Shown here: piece by piece, positions 27,201 through 41,343 of the stretch
Layout: each line of letters begins with the position of its first letter
Position numbering within the stretch: the first letter of the stretch is position 1
Assembly: GCA_905250885.1 (NCBI GenBank)
Contig: CAJNOQ010000215.1
Location: 1-62,507, forward strand
Source of the DNA: Didymodactylos carnosus
Lineage: Eukaryota; Rotifera; Eurotatoria; Philodinida; Philodinidae
DNA length: 62,507 bases
Direction of reading: 5' to 3'
Position numbers and translations under genes: made by a program
Notes under the pieces: generated by a model
What the model was told of the DNA's origin: nothing
Database searches by the model: none
The model's input: the letters and a program-made list of their open reading frames with translations, nothing else

Positions 27201-28996
27201 TTATAATTCTCCTCCATAATGATTGTCATTGATATTTGCAAGACGTTTTCGTTTTCGTGGTATATGACCATCATTCATCATTATTGCTGTTTCACTTACA
27301 CTAGCCATCACCGGATTAATTTTCGATGTGAAGAATAACGACCCGTGATCGCCATCATTTTCACTACGATAATTATCATTGGCTATTACGGCAATTGATG
27401 AATCATTTTGTCTCATTAGTGATGAAATATTTAAACGTTCTTCTTCGACTTCTAATAATTTTCGATAAGTACCAATTTCACGATCAAGACCGATTTTTAA
27501 ATCTAACAATGATTGATATGCATCTAATGTATTTTGTACTTGTTGATTTAATTTTTCAATTTCTTGATCACGTTCAGCCAAAATCGTCTCGTATCGTTCC
27601 TGTTGTTGTTGAAATCGTTGATCATTATTACGAGAACGTTCTTCTAATTGTTGTAATTTTTCTTGTGCATCATTACGACCTTTAATTAATTCATCTGATC
27701 GCATTCGTGAATCAACTAAATCTTGACGATATTGTTGTATTTGTTCTTGTAAACGTTTTTGAGTTGCATCAAAATCAAATAGTTTTTGGTGATACGTTTG
27801 TTCAACATCTATACGCATTTCTTGTATACGTTGATCTGTTTCATCTCTTAAACTCTTGAGTTCTTCAAAAAAACGTGTATCATATTCTTGTTTTAAACTA
27901 TCATCAATACGATCATATTTTGTACGTTGTTGTTGTCGAACTTGATTTAATTCTGTATTATACATTGATTCTTTAAATTGAATTGTTTCATCTAATGTTT
28001 TACATTTATTTTCAGCATTAACACGTTTCAGTGTTTCATCTTCTAATAATTTTTCTAATAATTTATATTTTTGATCTAATTCACCTATTTGAAGATGTAG
28101 AGGTTGTGTTTCATCATGTGCTATTTTTAATGCTTCATTCTGATATTTTAATTCATAATTTTCTTGTTCAAGCTTTTTCATTTTGACTTCCGATCGATTT
28201 AAACCTTCTAATTTATGTTGTAACTGTTCAGTTAACTCATAAACAGTTTTCTTTAATTTACCATTTTCAATATCTTGTAACGCTTTTTCGTTTGCTAAAA
28301 AAAATTAAAAAAGATTCTTAAATCCATGTGTATAAGAAAGAAAGGAAGGCAGTAATAGTTCATGAAGAAAACAAATGATTGAAGCGACGATATTCAGTAC
28401 TTGTAGCAATCTGAGAAATAAATGATTTTAACTGGCGTATTTCATTAATATAAGTACATTTTTAAATATATTAAGTCATCATATAGAACTGGTCAATATT
28501 TTTATTAAACTATTCTTCCACTTTACGTACCTATATCATCAATTAATTTTTTTGACGATTCTAATTCACGATCATATAATGATTTTATATTTGATACTTT
28601 AACGGTATGTTCAAGATGAATTGTTTGATGAATTTCTTTTAATTTTGAATTTTCTTGTTCAAGACGTCGAACAGTATCGATAATGATGGCTAAACGATCA
28701 TTTAACGTTTGTAATTCTTCTTTTTCTTGCTGACGTGTTATATTTAATAAAGGACTTGTTGTTAATGTTGAAGACGATGAAGATGCTAATGAATGACCGG
28801 AGAATGTTCGACCACGTATTTGTTTTAAATTGTTATTATTTTTTTCACCCGTTGATATTGTTGGTGTGATATATAAACAATTTTCATCTGTTTTTGATGA
28901 TGTGATAGTGGATGGTGAGTCACGTAATACCGCACCCTTCATACTTAAGTCCGATGTTGACGCTAAAGCAGTGCGACGTTTAAATGCTGAGAACAT
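27201..28996 (-). CDS. Lamin-like intermediate filament protein with NLS, no Ig tail or CaaX
   Basis: Two exons (28531-28996 and 27201-28294, 236-bp intron) join in frame to 519 residues. A Ser/Thr-rich head of about 87 residues is followed by a coiled-coil rod from about residue 88 to 443. The rod opens with EKEELQTLNDRLAIIID (coil 1A) and closes with LKIGLDREIGTYRKLLEVEE, the helix termination motif that defines the family. At about 355 residues the rod has the long, lamin/protostome form rather than the 310-residue vertebrate cytoplasmic form. After the rod comes a short tail of about 75 residues with PRKRKRLA at about 501-507, a good nuclear localisation signal, then NDNHYGGEL. There is no lamin tail (Ig-fold) domain and no C-terminal CaaX box. 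It could be the nuclear lamin of this animal in reduced form or a lamin-derived filament; which cannot be told from sequence alone. Confidence 0.88.
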
Positions 28997-30084
28997 TCTT
29001 TCTACACTAGATTATATCTAAATTAACAAAAAGAATGATATGATTTGGTTATAAAACGTAAACAACTCACAAAAAACATTGTTAGTCTAGAAAAGCCATT
29101 AGTTCATCGGTAGTTCATTTGAGCGAATTAGGAAAGCCGAGATATAAAGACACAACTCTTTAAAGGAAGCTGAAGAAGAGATTAGGTTTCTTTGAATAAA
29201 CAAACTTTCCTCAAGTAATGTATAAATACCTCAATTAACTATTATCATACAGCCAGTATATACTTTTGCAGTGATTCAAGAATACAATGAGCACACTAAC
29301 TAATATAAACCAAACGCATTTATATTAGCCAAAACATACTGGGCTATCAATAAAAGTTATAATTAACTTAGTGTGGGCGAGCACTAATGAGATCAAGCAC
29401 TAGACTTTCTTCATCTAATAAAGGGCAATACATGATAAAGTCGTACATAATTTCTTCTTTGGAGGACAAATAATAGTCGCTACTACAAACTATTATCATC
29501 AAAGAAAAGTTCTAAAAATAATAATCAAGTGTAATCTTTTGGTTATTTTTTGGTTTTATAATTTATTAAAGAAATTCTCGCTATCGTGGCCTACACTGTA
29601 GCATAAGATGAAAGCTTTCCCCAATATATCTCACCGATTGGTCATTTACCAAAGACAGCGAACTAAGAGGATAAAATGGTATTAGAGAGAAAAACACCAT
29701 CTACTGGCGTCTTCTATCGACAAAATCACTCGAGAGACAAAAGTAGAGAATTTCGTATAGAACTAACTACCAACATCCAAAAATGTTCGGTTAATTCTCC
29801 ACTCGCTGGAAGGTTCAAATAAACTGTACTCTAGTGGAACTTCTTGTACCCAAGGTCTTGGAAACGCAAATTTCAAGATCTTGAGCAAATCCACTTAAAA
29901 TATTACAAGGTCTTAAGTGGAAAATTTTCTTTGTTACATTTTGGTTTCATTTATGACAGTCACAGCCGCAGCCATCCATCTGATATACGATCAAATAGAA
30001 TCATAGACTCCTTAAACGTTTTATTCTGCCGTCATGACTAATATAAATGACTCAGGGGCCTGTTTCTCAAAACAACTTAAGTGC

Positions 30085-30168
30085 GGCCTGTTTCTCGAAA
30101 AAACTTAAGTTTTACTTAAGTGAAATTTTTCACTTAAGTAAAACTTAAGTTTTTTTGAGAAACAGGCC
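30085..30168. repeat. 84-bp near-perfect palindrome
   Basis: Arms of about 40 bp starting GGCCTGTTTCTCGAAAAAAC and repeating ACTTAAGT internally fold back around an A/T loop. The outer sequence GCCTGTTTCTC also occurs once more as a direct copy just to the left (about 30057). It is a likely miniature foldback element. Confidence 0.85.
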
Positions 30169-31519
30169 CCTGATTTTCCGAAAATAATTTTTTAGTTTTT
30201 TTCTTCTTCAATTATACGAGTCATAGAAACTTGTCTTGAAGAAGTGGTCTGTGATTCTTGGGGCGGTGCAGATGATAGTACGTTAGGTTTCAGAAGATAT
30301 TTTTATGACATTTTCTAACGGTCTAAAAAGTGATATTTAAATCGCTGGCAAAAGTTAAGTGCCTGTTATTCGGCCGTTTTTAGACATTTAAAAAAATGAA
30401 AAATAAATGCATTTAAACATTCTCATTTATAATGGCAAAAAACTCCATTTAAATGCTTATTAATAGCGTATTAAATGGCATTTAATTGGCAATTAATTAG
30501 ACCATTTCCGATGCACTAGATATGTTCAAGGAGGAAAAAAATTCGAAGTTATTCTAAGTGTAAAAATATTCGCACTTATATTTATATTCCGCAGGAGTAA
30601 TTTTTGTATTCCAAGATCTTGGGTACAAGATACAATCAAGATCTTTGTAACTTACAAAAAGTCAAGAATTACAAGATGTTCAAGATCTTAACTTCTTGAG
30701 ATTTCTTAAATTATTACATCTTCTTATCCCCAAGACGTTCAAAACGGTAATTTATTGTCTATTAAATGTCTATTAATAGCCCACAAAATATATCTTAAAT
30801 GACATTTTTTAGCTAGTTAACACCGTTTTTTTACCATGATAAACGTATTAATACCTAAAAGTGGCATATTAAAACAAGCGGTTTAATGGCCATTTCTGCG
30901 TAATTATTGACTGTTTTTCGCCAAAGGATCGGACTGTTGATCATGTCTAATTTCTTTCGGACCACTACCATGAAACTTAGAGAATGCTGGCGGCTGAGAA
31001 TATGAGAATCAAAAAGTAGGAACAACGAGCTATCCATCATAAAAAGAGTTGTAATCAGGGATATCGTACCCTTTAGATTATTGAGTGCGGATAATCCCAG
31101 GTCCCGTGCTGATCATGATACTTCAGAGTATTTTATAATATCTATTTAAACAGAAAATAATATTTTGGTCAAAGTTGGTTGAGAACGATCACCGTGACTG
31201 AAATTAATTTTTTTACAAAGTTATTGTTCCATACATAGCTCGCAGCAGTTTGATATTACACAGTGATTCCGAATATTACGTTGTCTGTTAATAGAAATGT
31301 TACTTCGTGAAGACAAACTAGATCTTACCCGAAAAATAAGACTTTGTGGGAAACGTGTAGCCAGGTCTAATTTCTTAGCTATAGTCTATGAAGCTAAGTC
31401 AGCGAACCTTGAGTCACTTTAAAGTTTTGTGCACTCATTAGACTAAAGACATGGCTTTCAGCAACTTGCTAGCTTGGAAAATACTTTTCTTTCTGCGATA
31501 CTGCCAAAGGAATGCCTGT

Positions 31520-31725
31520 TCGAATGACATAAGTATGTAGAGAGTGTTTTCTTTAAAAAACATTTGTACATTGTTTTATTGTATTAATAAAACATTTGTT
31601 CAATGATAGTGGTAATCGTATGTCGACAGGATTAGTTTTGGCAAAGCTGAAAATACGTCTGAATAGTTCATTGTCATGTACGGACATGAATAAACACATC
31701 TTCTATGACAGAAAGACATATTCAT
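31520..31725 (+). pseudogene. hAT transposase C-terminal fragment, degenerate
   Basis: The peptide LFNDSGNRMSTGLVLAKLKI, then RLNSSLSCTDMNKHIFYD, is the C-terminal dimerisation block of hAT transposases, and a little upstream a frame-shifted piece YVESVF fits the preceding (SNSYVES) motif. A closely similar block occurs in the hAT element at 43.9-45.0 kb. The reading frame is broken and no ends could be found, so this is a fossil. Confidence 0.7.
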
Positions 31726-32404
31726 CTCAATACACTCGGCCAAGGAGTAACAGTTCAACAAACAAAGTATTCACTCTTATTGAGCAACTCGACACATCAG
31801 TGAATATATATAAAGAAATAGCTACATTCAGTAAAAAAGAAAGCATTTGTCAGTGACTTGGAAATTTAACAAGAAAATACCCAAAAAGGTTGATGCCAAA
31901 TGAGCAAGTGTCCGCGATAATTCAGGTAAGAAATACTTACACTTGATGGAATAAATATTTTAGGCTTGCTATTCCAGGTAATAAGCTATGAATCGTGATT
32001 AGTTATATGTGTAAATTCAGTAGACACTTTTGGTTAAAAGTACTGTTCGTGCAGAGTCTCTCATTTACTCATCACCCCGTATCCTGATGTTTTTCCGTTT
32101 GAGCAATTAAGATAAAGGTATGCATCATATTTGACAGTCTTCTTTTGGATAAAATTGATGTCGAAAGTGAGGATAGCTAGGATGTCACCTATCGTTCAAG
32201 CCAATGATATTTAAAAACGAATGTTGACCAGGAAACGAGCCCAGTTAAAGGCGGAAATATCATACCGATAACGTTCATTATACCAATGATTTTCGAACCC
32301 ATGACGTTGTGACGATTCTTTACTGGCTTGAAAAAATGAAAAGTTTATAAGCAAATTTGGGTACAATTAAAACATTCGTCACCTAGATATTTGTTGAATG
32401 ATAG

Positions 32405-32626
32405 CCCATGTTGTCGAAACCGGACAAAACCCGGCGGTTATTTTAAAAACCGATGATTAACCACGGTTAGTTCAGCTGAAACCATAGCAACACAGCAGAA
32501 AACTCCCACAATTAACCGGAAGAACGGTTTATTAGCCGGGAGTAACCGACTGTTATTCCGATTAATTCTGAGGTTTTTCTGCTGTGTTGCTATGGTTTCA
32601 GCTGAAATAACCGCGACAACATGGGA
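32405..32626. mobile_element. Foldback element with 30-bp perfect arms
   Basis: The outer ends CCCATGTTGTCG and CGACAACATGGG are inverted copies, and inside them 30 bp starting CAGCTGAAACCATAGCAACA (32473-32502) are perfectly inverted at 32575-32604. The centre (AATTAACCGG/CCGATTAATT) is also partly palindromic. The left half has about 50 bp extra. Non-autonomous; no coding capacity. Confidence 0.82.
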
Positions 32627-34085
32627 GAGTGCAAGTATTGCTTCAAGCTGGTTTAAAATTTTTTATCAAAGATTTTAAAAGTTTTAATGACAGGTGCTAT
32701 TGTATTTTGAATGGTAGTCATCATATATTTCATTAAAACAAACGCTGATTAACAATTTTCATATGATTTATTTTGTGTAAGATTTATTATTACCAGTGAA
32801 GATATTAGAAGGACAGTCCCATACGCCTGTTGTGCACAGATATGACAAGAAGTTTCACCGCTATTTGTCACAGTGCCAATAAAGAGCAATTGGCAATAAC
32901 GAAAACAAGAAAGGCCAATGGAAGAGATATCAGCGATGAAGTTTTACCGAAACTGAATTGCTATGAATGCGTTATTTGTCGGTTCAATGAACTCTACGTG
33001 ACAAATGTGCACTTATGATCAACTATGACAAATATCACAAAAGACTCGATCTCGTCGTTGTGCCTTGACACAGTTTTATGATATATACAGTATAAATTAT
33101 ATTAAATTAGCGACTCATATATACTATGAGGATCAGGGTTCCAACCGAGCAGGACAGATCATTGATTGTAGCGCCATTTTTGTCACTGCAGTCCATGGCT
33201 TGTCCTCGTGGATTAGCAATCCTGATGAGGACTGATAAAATTCGGTTGTATTGCATGAAAACGTGTAATCAAAGTCAGATGGGACTCGAATTCATTAGAT
33301 AACAAGCTGGTTTACAGTCAGATCTCAGATAACAGACAAACATCAGAAATCGCGGATGGCGATGGTGAGCACCTTAAAATAGTGATATTACGGTAGCGCC
33401 ATGAGCTACTTTTGTAACTAACAACTTTCGAAAAATAGCTATTAGGATTAGGTCCGATTCGGACGAATAAGAACGCGATCAGTCACCTTTAGCGACGTTG
33501 ATATTTGTTGAATGCCAGAATGTGTTAAAACTTAGAAAAACGTTTTCTATTGGCCAAGGACAAATAAAGTTGAGAAAGAAAGAAGAAAAAAATTAATTAA
33601 TTATGGTTAAGCTCACTGAAAAACAAGATGCCGGTAGATGTATAATAGTACAAACAGTGACAATATTATGGAGGAATATTTGTGACTCATTTAACTGTAA
33701 AATAAGCACTATTGAATTTTAGGATTCTTTATTAATTGATTCAATTTATCTAAACGTTTAATTTAAGAAAATATATTAGTTATTTTGCTGAAAACGTGAG
33801 CAAAACGTGCAGAGATTGGAACAAACTATTCTGGCCACAATTGAGGTGTGCTGTACAAAGAAAGAATATATGAGTCATTTTCAATAAAAGCCGTGACTTC
33901 CGTTTACTTTTTCAGAAATAAGTCGAATTTTAATTTGTTTTTATCGTTAATAATTAACTTCTATACTATCTACATTTAACTGCTATTTAATTATTTGCTG
34001 TTATTTTATTTTGTTTGTAGAATTAGTTATTAAATAATTTAAAATTTGTTTTACTTTATTTATTTGATACAAAAGAGGAAGAGTC

Positions 34086-35629
<1,544 letters not shown>

Positions 35630-35767
35630 TTGTCAATATTCTCTTGCTCCTATTCATAAAAGTGGTATGTTTTTAAATAACATTTGTTTTTATATCTATC
35701 TCTATGTAGATATAACTACTTAAGAAAAAGAAGCTGTTTCAGATGTAGAATTATCTGTTTATGTTTT

Positions 35768-35786
35768 TTGTGTGTGTGTGTGTGTG
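35768..35786. repeat. (GT)n microsatellite
   Basis: About nine uninterrupted TG units in the putative hnRNP 3'UTR. Confidence 0.9.
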
Positions 35787-37295
35787 TACAATGGAGCTTA
35801 AGATTAGCTTGAGGCAAGTATTCATCTTTTTAATATTTTATATCACTGAAAATTTTTCTTGTGAATGGAACTTACATGTACGAAATTTATTTAATTGCGC
35901 ATACGTACGATAGAAAGATATTTACTTGCGGTTTAGCTGTCTCAATTATTTTACAAACCAAAATTCATTTGTTTTCATCTGTACCCTAGGCTCTATGAAC
36001 TTTTGTACATACTACTCTTTAATGTCTAACAATTGCAATTCTTGTTGTTGTTGTTGCTGTTGTCTTTTTGTTCAGAAGTATTTCGAAAGAAAAAAAAGAT
36101 GGATCTGTTTCTAACTTGTATTTGCTATGATCGTTCTATCAACGTCCAAATGAACAAGTTTACAAAGCATGAAAATATGCATTTTTTTTTTATTTTTGTT
36201 TTCTCTTAATGTAAGTTTGATTTCTGATAAAAACAAGAAAGAGAAAGAATTATGCTAAGTATCGGGTAATATTAGACCACAATAGAGTGGCTAAATCTTT
36301 GAAATATTGTGCACTTTTAATTGGAGCATAGTTGCGAATTCCGTACGTTAGATAAACTCAAAACTTAATTTACAATGTCGATTCAGATTGCGATTTTGTA
36401 TAAGTGAAAAGTACAGTGTGACTAGAAAACATACAAATACACTAAGCAAAAGATATATCTCAGTGATAGTACAATATGTAATTTTCTTTTTAGAAAGTGT
36501 GGTAAAATGTAATCTATTTTTCTTAAATAACATTCATATATTTTTCTTGCTGTCTGTGCATTGTTTTTAGATTCGTTTTTAAGCATCTAAGTCAATATGA
36601 TGAGAGTGTCGTAGACAGCGCATAGAAGTTTAGAAGAATCTATTTTATCATTATGAGTTAGAAAAATAGGTACGCAAGATGTCATAATGGAGAAACAGTC
36701 AAACATAGATTCCAGTATAGCATATGGATATGATATAGTTAGACGAGACGTGCATATAGAACTATCGATAAAAGAATAAGCTGTTAAGTTAGAAGAGTAA
36801 TTAAGAGGTAAGTGAGACAAAGTTTCGTGTTTATTTTCGTTGTTTGTGTTTGCCAAATAGGAGCCACTTTTAGAAGAACTGAACTTCTGATACTCTAACG
36901 ACTGAGAAAGTGCATCTTCAACATTTTACATATCTGGACCCGCATGCTCTTGCCAAGAATTTAAGAGATCCTATATAACGTAATATTCAAAGCCTAGTCG
37001 AAGAATATCCCTTTTGCAACTGGAACTCTTCACTATTTTAATCATATTTTATTTAAGGGATTTGATCAAACAATAAATGACTCGATTATTTGAATAATTA
37101 TTATCTAATAAGAGTGTTGTCAGGTAATATTCATCCTTCTGTCGCATTTTTTCATATTGTTGTTTTAACTTTGTTTAGAAAACTGCCTGCCACACAATAC
37201 TTGAAACAATTCGTTTAACAAGTATCATTGATTGCTGAATAATTCACAATAACTTTCCAAGGTACATTTCCACGATTTGAAGACAATGACTTTAG

Positions 37296-37351
37296 AATAA
37301 AACTGATTAATACAACAGCTGGTTTTAACTGCTGTACTAATCAGTTTTATT
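37296..37351. repeat. 56-bp hairpin
   Basis: AATAAAACTGATTAATACAA with CAGC is mirrored by GCTGTACTAATCAGTTTTATT around a loop of about 11 bp; there are one or two mismatches. It could be a miniature foldback or a structured RNA end; its spacing of 1.7 kb from the hnRNP stop makes a terminator role unlikely. Confidence 0.75.
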
Positions 37352-38608
37352 TTCAAGATAACTTATTTTGTTCGTTGGATAACAATACTTTTTATTTAAT
37401 GGTTGTTTCATTGTAGTTTTGTCCGATTGAATGAGAATCCGAAAATTCAGTTTATAATATGATTATGTGTACTTAGTCTCAAATCATATTTGGTGGAATG
37501 AAAAATATTCAAATTGAATGATAGACTTACATATATTTATTTTTATTATACATTGCTAAAGTAAACTTTTTTTCGTTTTGTTATACTTTATTTTTGTAAT
37601 GCCTCTTGTTAACTCTCTGGATTTTCTATGAATGAATACAATGTAGATCATTTTCATGTGCTGCTTCTCTTAAGCAGCAGAAGACAGTTACTAGTCACTA
37701 AACAATTATTGTTAGATGAAATAATTTCGTTTTTTTATTAGGATAATATTTTTCATAATGCTTTTAAATTTGTTCACTTCGGTACAATCTGTCTTACTTT
37801 TTATTAGAACTACGTTCCAGTTTTTTCTTATTGTTTTTATAGTTTGTATAGTCAAATGAGATACTTAACATCTGTCTCTAATCAGTATCGCTTCAGAGAT
37901 AAAACATAAGTAAAAAACTAGTGTCCAAGCAATTTGAATTTTATCTCAGCTTTTTAACTGATTAAATAAGATCTAGTTAAGTCTTCAAATCTTTTTCTGT
38001 AGCTTTTGGTGATTTGCCGTCAACGCCGAGTTACTTCGAATTAAGTATAAAAAAAAAAGATCTTGTTTTGTCTAAATCAACGCATCCACTATTGTATTTG
38101 AAGTTGCACCTCCATGGGGATTTTTCGAGTTTCTGATTGTCAGGAACGTACCAAAATATTCTGGTCGGCTAATGTTGTCTTTGAATGAGGCTCTAATTCG
38201 CAGAACCGAATATATGTTGTTTAGAACTTTAACCTAATTTCATGTCAGATCTACATATGAATGCGAATTTAATTATTTTTAAACATTCTTTTTGTCAAAT
38301 ATATCCAGATTTCAGGCACTGTTGTCAAAAATACGAAATTTCCAAACGAAATCTATCTTGAGGTCAGTATGTTACTGGGTAACCCATGTCATCTATAAGT
38401 ATCCGTATTGCTTCTGACAGTGCGAAGAATTTTGTAGTGTTTTTGAAAAAATCGTTTCAATTCTCTCATGTCTGAAAGTAAATAATTCAGTGATTAATTT
38501 TTACAAGGATTAAGTTAAGGAAGTTAATTTATACAAGGAGGTAGGACATAGGCATACACCGGTACTCTTAATCCTATTTCAATTAATACGGATTTCATTT
38601 TTACAAAA

Positions 38609-38795
38609 GAAAGACGCTCTTGAAAATGAAAATTAAACAACCTTCAAAATGTTTTGTTTTTGTATGATAGAAGAACCACAATGTACTTCCACTAGATTAA
38701 ATCATACTGGGTGGTAGTTAATATTTTAGCTACTTGTCCTAAACAAAATATTTTGAAGAGGTTGTTGAATTCACGTTTTTACAAGAGCGTCTTTT
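38609..38795. mobile_element. Foldback element, about 50-bp arms
   Basis: The left arm has AAGACGCTCTTG, then AACAACCTTCAAAAT and GTTTTGTTT; the right arm carries the reverse complement of each in mirrored order, with an 80-bp centre. Non-coding, short MITE-like palindrome. Confidence 0.75.
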
Positions 38796-39099
38796 CCTCT
38801 TTCTAATGTGACATTGCTTGAATCTGAATTCTTTTCCATTCAAACGTTATAAGATTTTTAAGATATTTAAAAAACGTTACCAAATCATCCTTTCGGTAGC
38901 AGAATTATACTACTTGGGATGATCGTTTACCTTTCCTTGACACATACGATAGCTTTAATAAAAAATCAATGAAACTGTTGATATGATAACAAGAAATGTG
39001 TCATTCTGCTCTGATCAAAACAGTTGTTGACAGTGAAATCGACGTATGAGCATACGATTTGAATTATCTACTGTAAATCTTTTACCCATAATATCCCGA

Positions 39100-39300
39100 G
39101 CGAATAAAAAGTATCGAATATTGGGCAATCCTATCTAGGTAATCCAATTCAATCCAATCCCCAATATACCTACAGATACAGGTAAAAAGAAAGTATTGAG
39201 TATTGGTCAATCCAAGCTAGCTAACCCAATACAGTAGTCAAGATACCCAGATAACCCAGTACTATATCCAATATGTTACTCGATATATCGACGGTCGGAT
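39100..39300. repeat. Diverged duplication rich in CCAATA/CAATCC words
   Basis: A unit of about 75 bp (AAAAAG, TATTGGGCAATCC, then CTAGGTAATCCAAT) recurs next to itself with many differences (TATTGGTCAATCC, CTAGCTAACCCAAT). ATATTG/ATATCG words continue to about 39600. Confidence 0.5.
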
Positions 39301-40671
39301 TATTTACGTTTTTGTTTTGCAGCCACAGCACCTATATATGTAACACATACTCCATAAATTTACGAAGCTTTTATTCATATCAAGTCAATATATTGAGCAA
39401 TAATAGATCAATATATTACAGAAACCAGGATGTCTGCATACAGAGATCCCCAGGTGCAATGTAGACAGCATCCCTCATGCTGTCAATACATGAGTCGATA
39501 TATTGGGCTATAGCAGACCATTATATCGGGGACCGCAGCCCCTCACACTAGCCTTTTCTTATATTCCAATATATTGAGACGACATCGGGATGCACTTCTA
39601 GATAACCCAATAAAAGTGACGCCTATGCCTAGATATTTCATAGTAGGATTGCGCAATACGACGATAAAATATCGAAATATTTTCATGTATGATTTTGCTT
39701 GAAAATTGATCTACTTGATATTTTTAAATAAGGAAATTTATTTTCTTACATAATGTCGACGTACACGCATGGTATTTTGCCTGATCCTTCGAACATGAAA
39801 TATGTGTTATGTTTCTACCGGTCGCAGAAAGAAGCGCGACAAACACCAGAGATTATCTTAGACAATAGAGTATAGTCACAAACTCATTTAGACGATTTGA
39901 AAAAACGACACTGGTAATGCCGTAGTGAACGCACGCGATCCAAACACTTAATTTAAGTATTTGTTAAGTTGAAAAGTATTTTCAAAATTACTTACCATGA
40001 GCTTTTGCAAGAACTCTTTCATTATAATACTTGATAAAATCAAAGCACTGGCAGTTTTACTTGACAAGCACTTGTACAGTGAGGCCTGGCAGCACTGTCC
40101 AGTAAACTTACCTTAGCAAAAAAAGGTATTAGGGCACGAAAAGGTTCAGACTTCTCTTCATCTGATCTGTCGTTGGCGATTCGCTGTTGTTATCGTCCGT
40201 CGTCATCTGTCAACCTATGTTTTCCTCTCATCTCTCCCGTCAATACTTTTCTTTAATTCGTCTCATCTAACCCGAGATGGTCCATCAAACGTGGCTGATA
40301 CGATGATATGTGTCATCTAATTGCCGTTTAGCTGAAAATCAACATATTCCATGCATCGAATTTTAAGTTCGTTCATTCTCTTTAACGATAAATTCTTTCA
40401 GACCACACTTAGGTTTCAATAAGTTTTCGATCTGAGTGCAATTATACCGAGTGTTTAAATTTAAATGAAAAGGAGAAAATTAAGAAAGGCAAGGAGCGTC
40501 TTTAAATGAGCTTTCCTTGGTAGAATGAGACATGTTCAACAAGTAGAAGCAACTGAAATATGACAGTTGTTGTTGACGATACTTTTGACAACAAAACAGA
40601 GAGAGATAAGAATAAATAATTCTATCATTATCAGACTTATTTTCTAATAAGTTTAATCACGAAGTCTACTA

Positions 40672-41343
40672 CACTGTAATCGTGAATTAATTTTCGGTTT
40701 ATAGAAATTCTTCGACGAATTTTCAACTTTCTAGAAAACCGATTTATAAATTTGATTTTCTATAAAGGTGGAGAATCGCTGAGGATTTTCGATAAATAAT
40801 TTATAAGAATCTGAAAATTCGATTTTGATTTTCTATAAACTAAAAAATCCCCGGCGATTTTCTAGAAAGTGGAAAGTCGCCCAGGAATTTTTACACCAAA
40901 TACTTATTCATCGTTTTGTTTTGCAATCAGTGTAGGTACACGAGCGTCACGTAAAGACACTCATATTACACTTAAATCAGCTTTGACAGTTTCTACTTTA
41001 GATCCGAATTCTGCCTATACTATCAAGAATTTCGCTTTAGGCAGAGGCAGTAGTGGCGGGAAGTTTCGGTAGAAAGGTCCCAAAATCGGAGACGTTCACC
41101 AGAAATTTCTCAAAAGCATGAGCGGGGGCAACCCCAATACAGCCTGATCGCGCCGCCACCCGGTGCAGACCCGCCAAGGAATTTCCAGTTTATAGAAAAT
41201 CAAAAAGGAATTTCTACTTTCTTGGGAATTATTTATGGAAATTCAACGACGATTTTCTATAAACTGAAAAATCCTCGAGGAATTCCTATAGATACTCAAT
41301 GAAATTCGCCGAGCATTTTCCGTAAATAATTTACCTTACAGTG
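40672..41343. mobile_element. Non-autonomous Tc1/mariner-type element with GC-rich core
   Basis: A 672-bp element begins CACTGTAA and ends TTACAGTG, with TA on each side, the Tc1/mariner target duplication. Within each end are several subterminal copies, in both orientations, of GATTTTCTATAAACT-like and GAATTTC-like words, as expected for transposase binding sites. The centre (about 41040-41170) is much more GC-rich than its surroundings (GGCAGTAGTGGCGGGAAG, GCGCCGCCACCCGGTG). No transposase frame is present. Confidence 0.8.

Larger units (their letters stand above)
29020..34085. other. 5 kb gene-free, transposon-rich spacer
   Basis: No host gene was recognised between the filament gene and the hnRNP gene. 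Between about 29840 and 30640 short CAAGATCTTG/CTTGTACCCAAG words occur in both orientations. Three specific elements inside it are listed separately: a hairpin at 30085, a hAT fragment at 31500 and a foldback at 32405. The right end next to the hnRNP start is T-rich and includes a possible 5'UTR splice acceptor at about 34017. Confidence 0.5.

Noticed and set aside
29840..30640. Inverted words CTTGTACCCAAG / CTTGGGTACAAG about 770 bp apart as ends of one larger element
   Set aside because: The match is about 20 bp with no target duplication found, and the interior looks composite; left as part of the spacer description.
33226..33260. CTGATGAG followed by a stem-like segment, resembling a hammerhead ribozyme core
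   Set aside because: The needed GAAA after stem II is absent and the flanking helices do not pair; probably chance.
36587..36856. 89-codon minus-strand open frame beyond the hnRNP gene
   Set aside because: No domain, no splice partners; it probably lies opposite the hnRNP 3' region.
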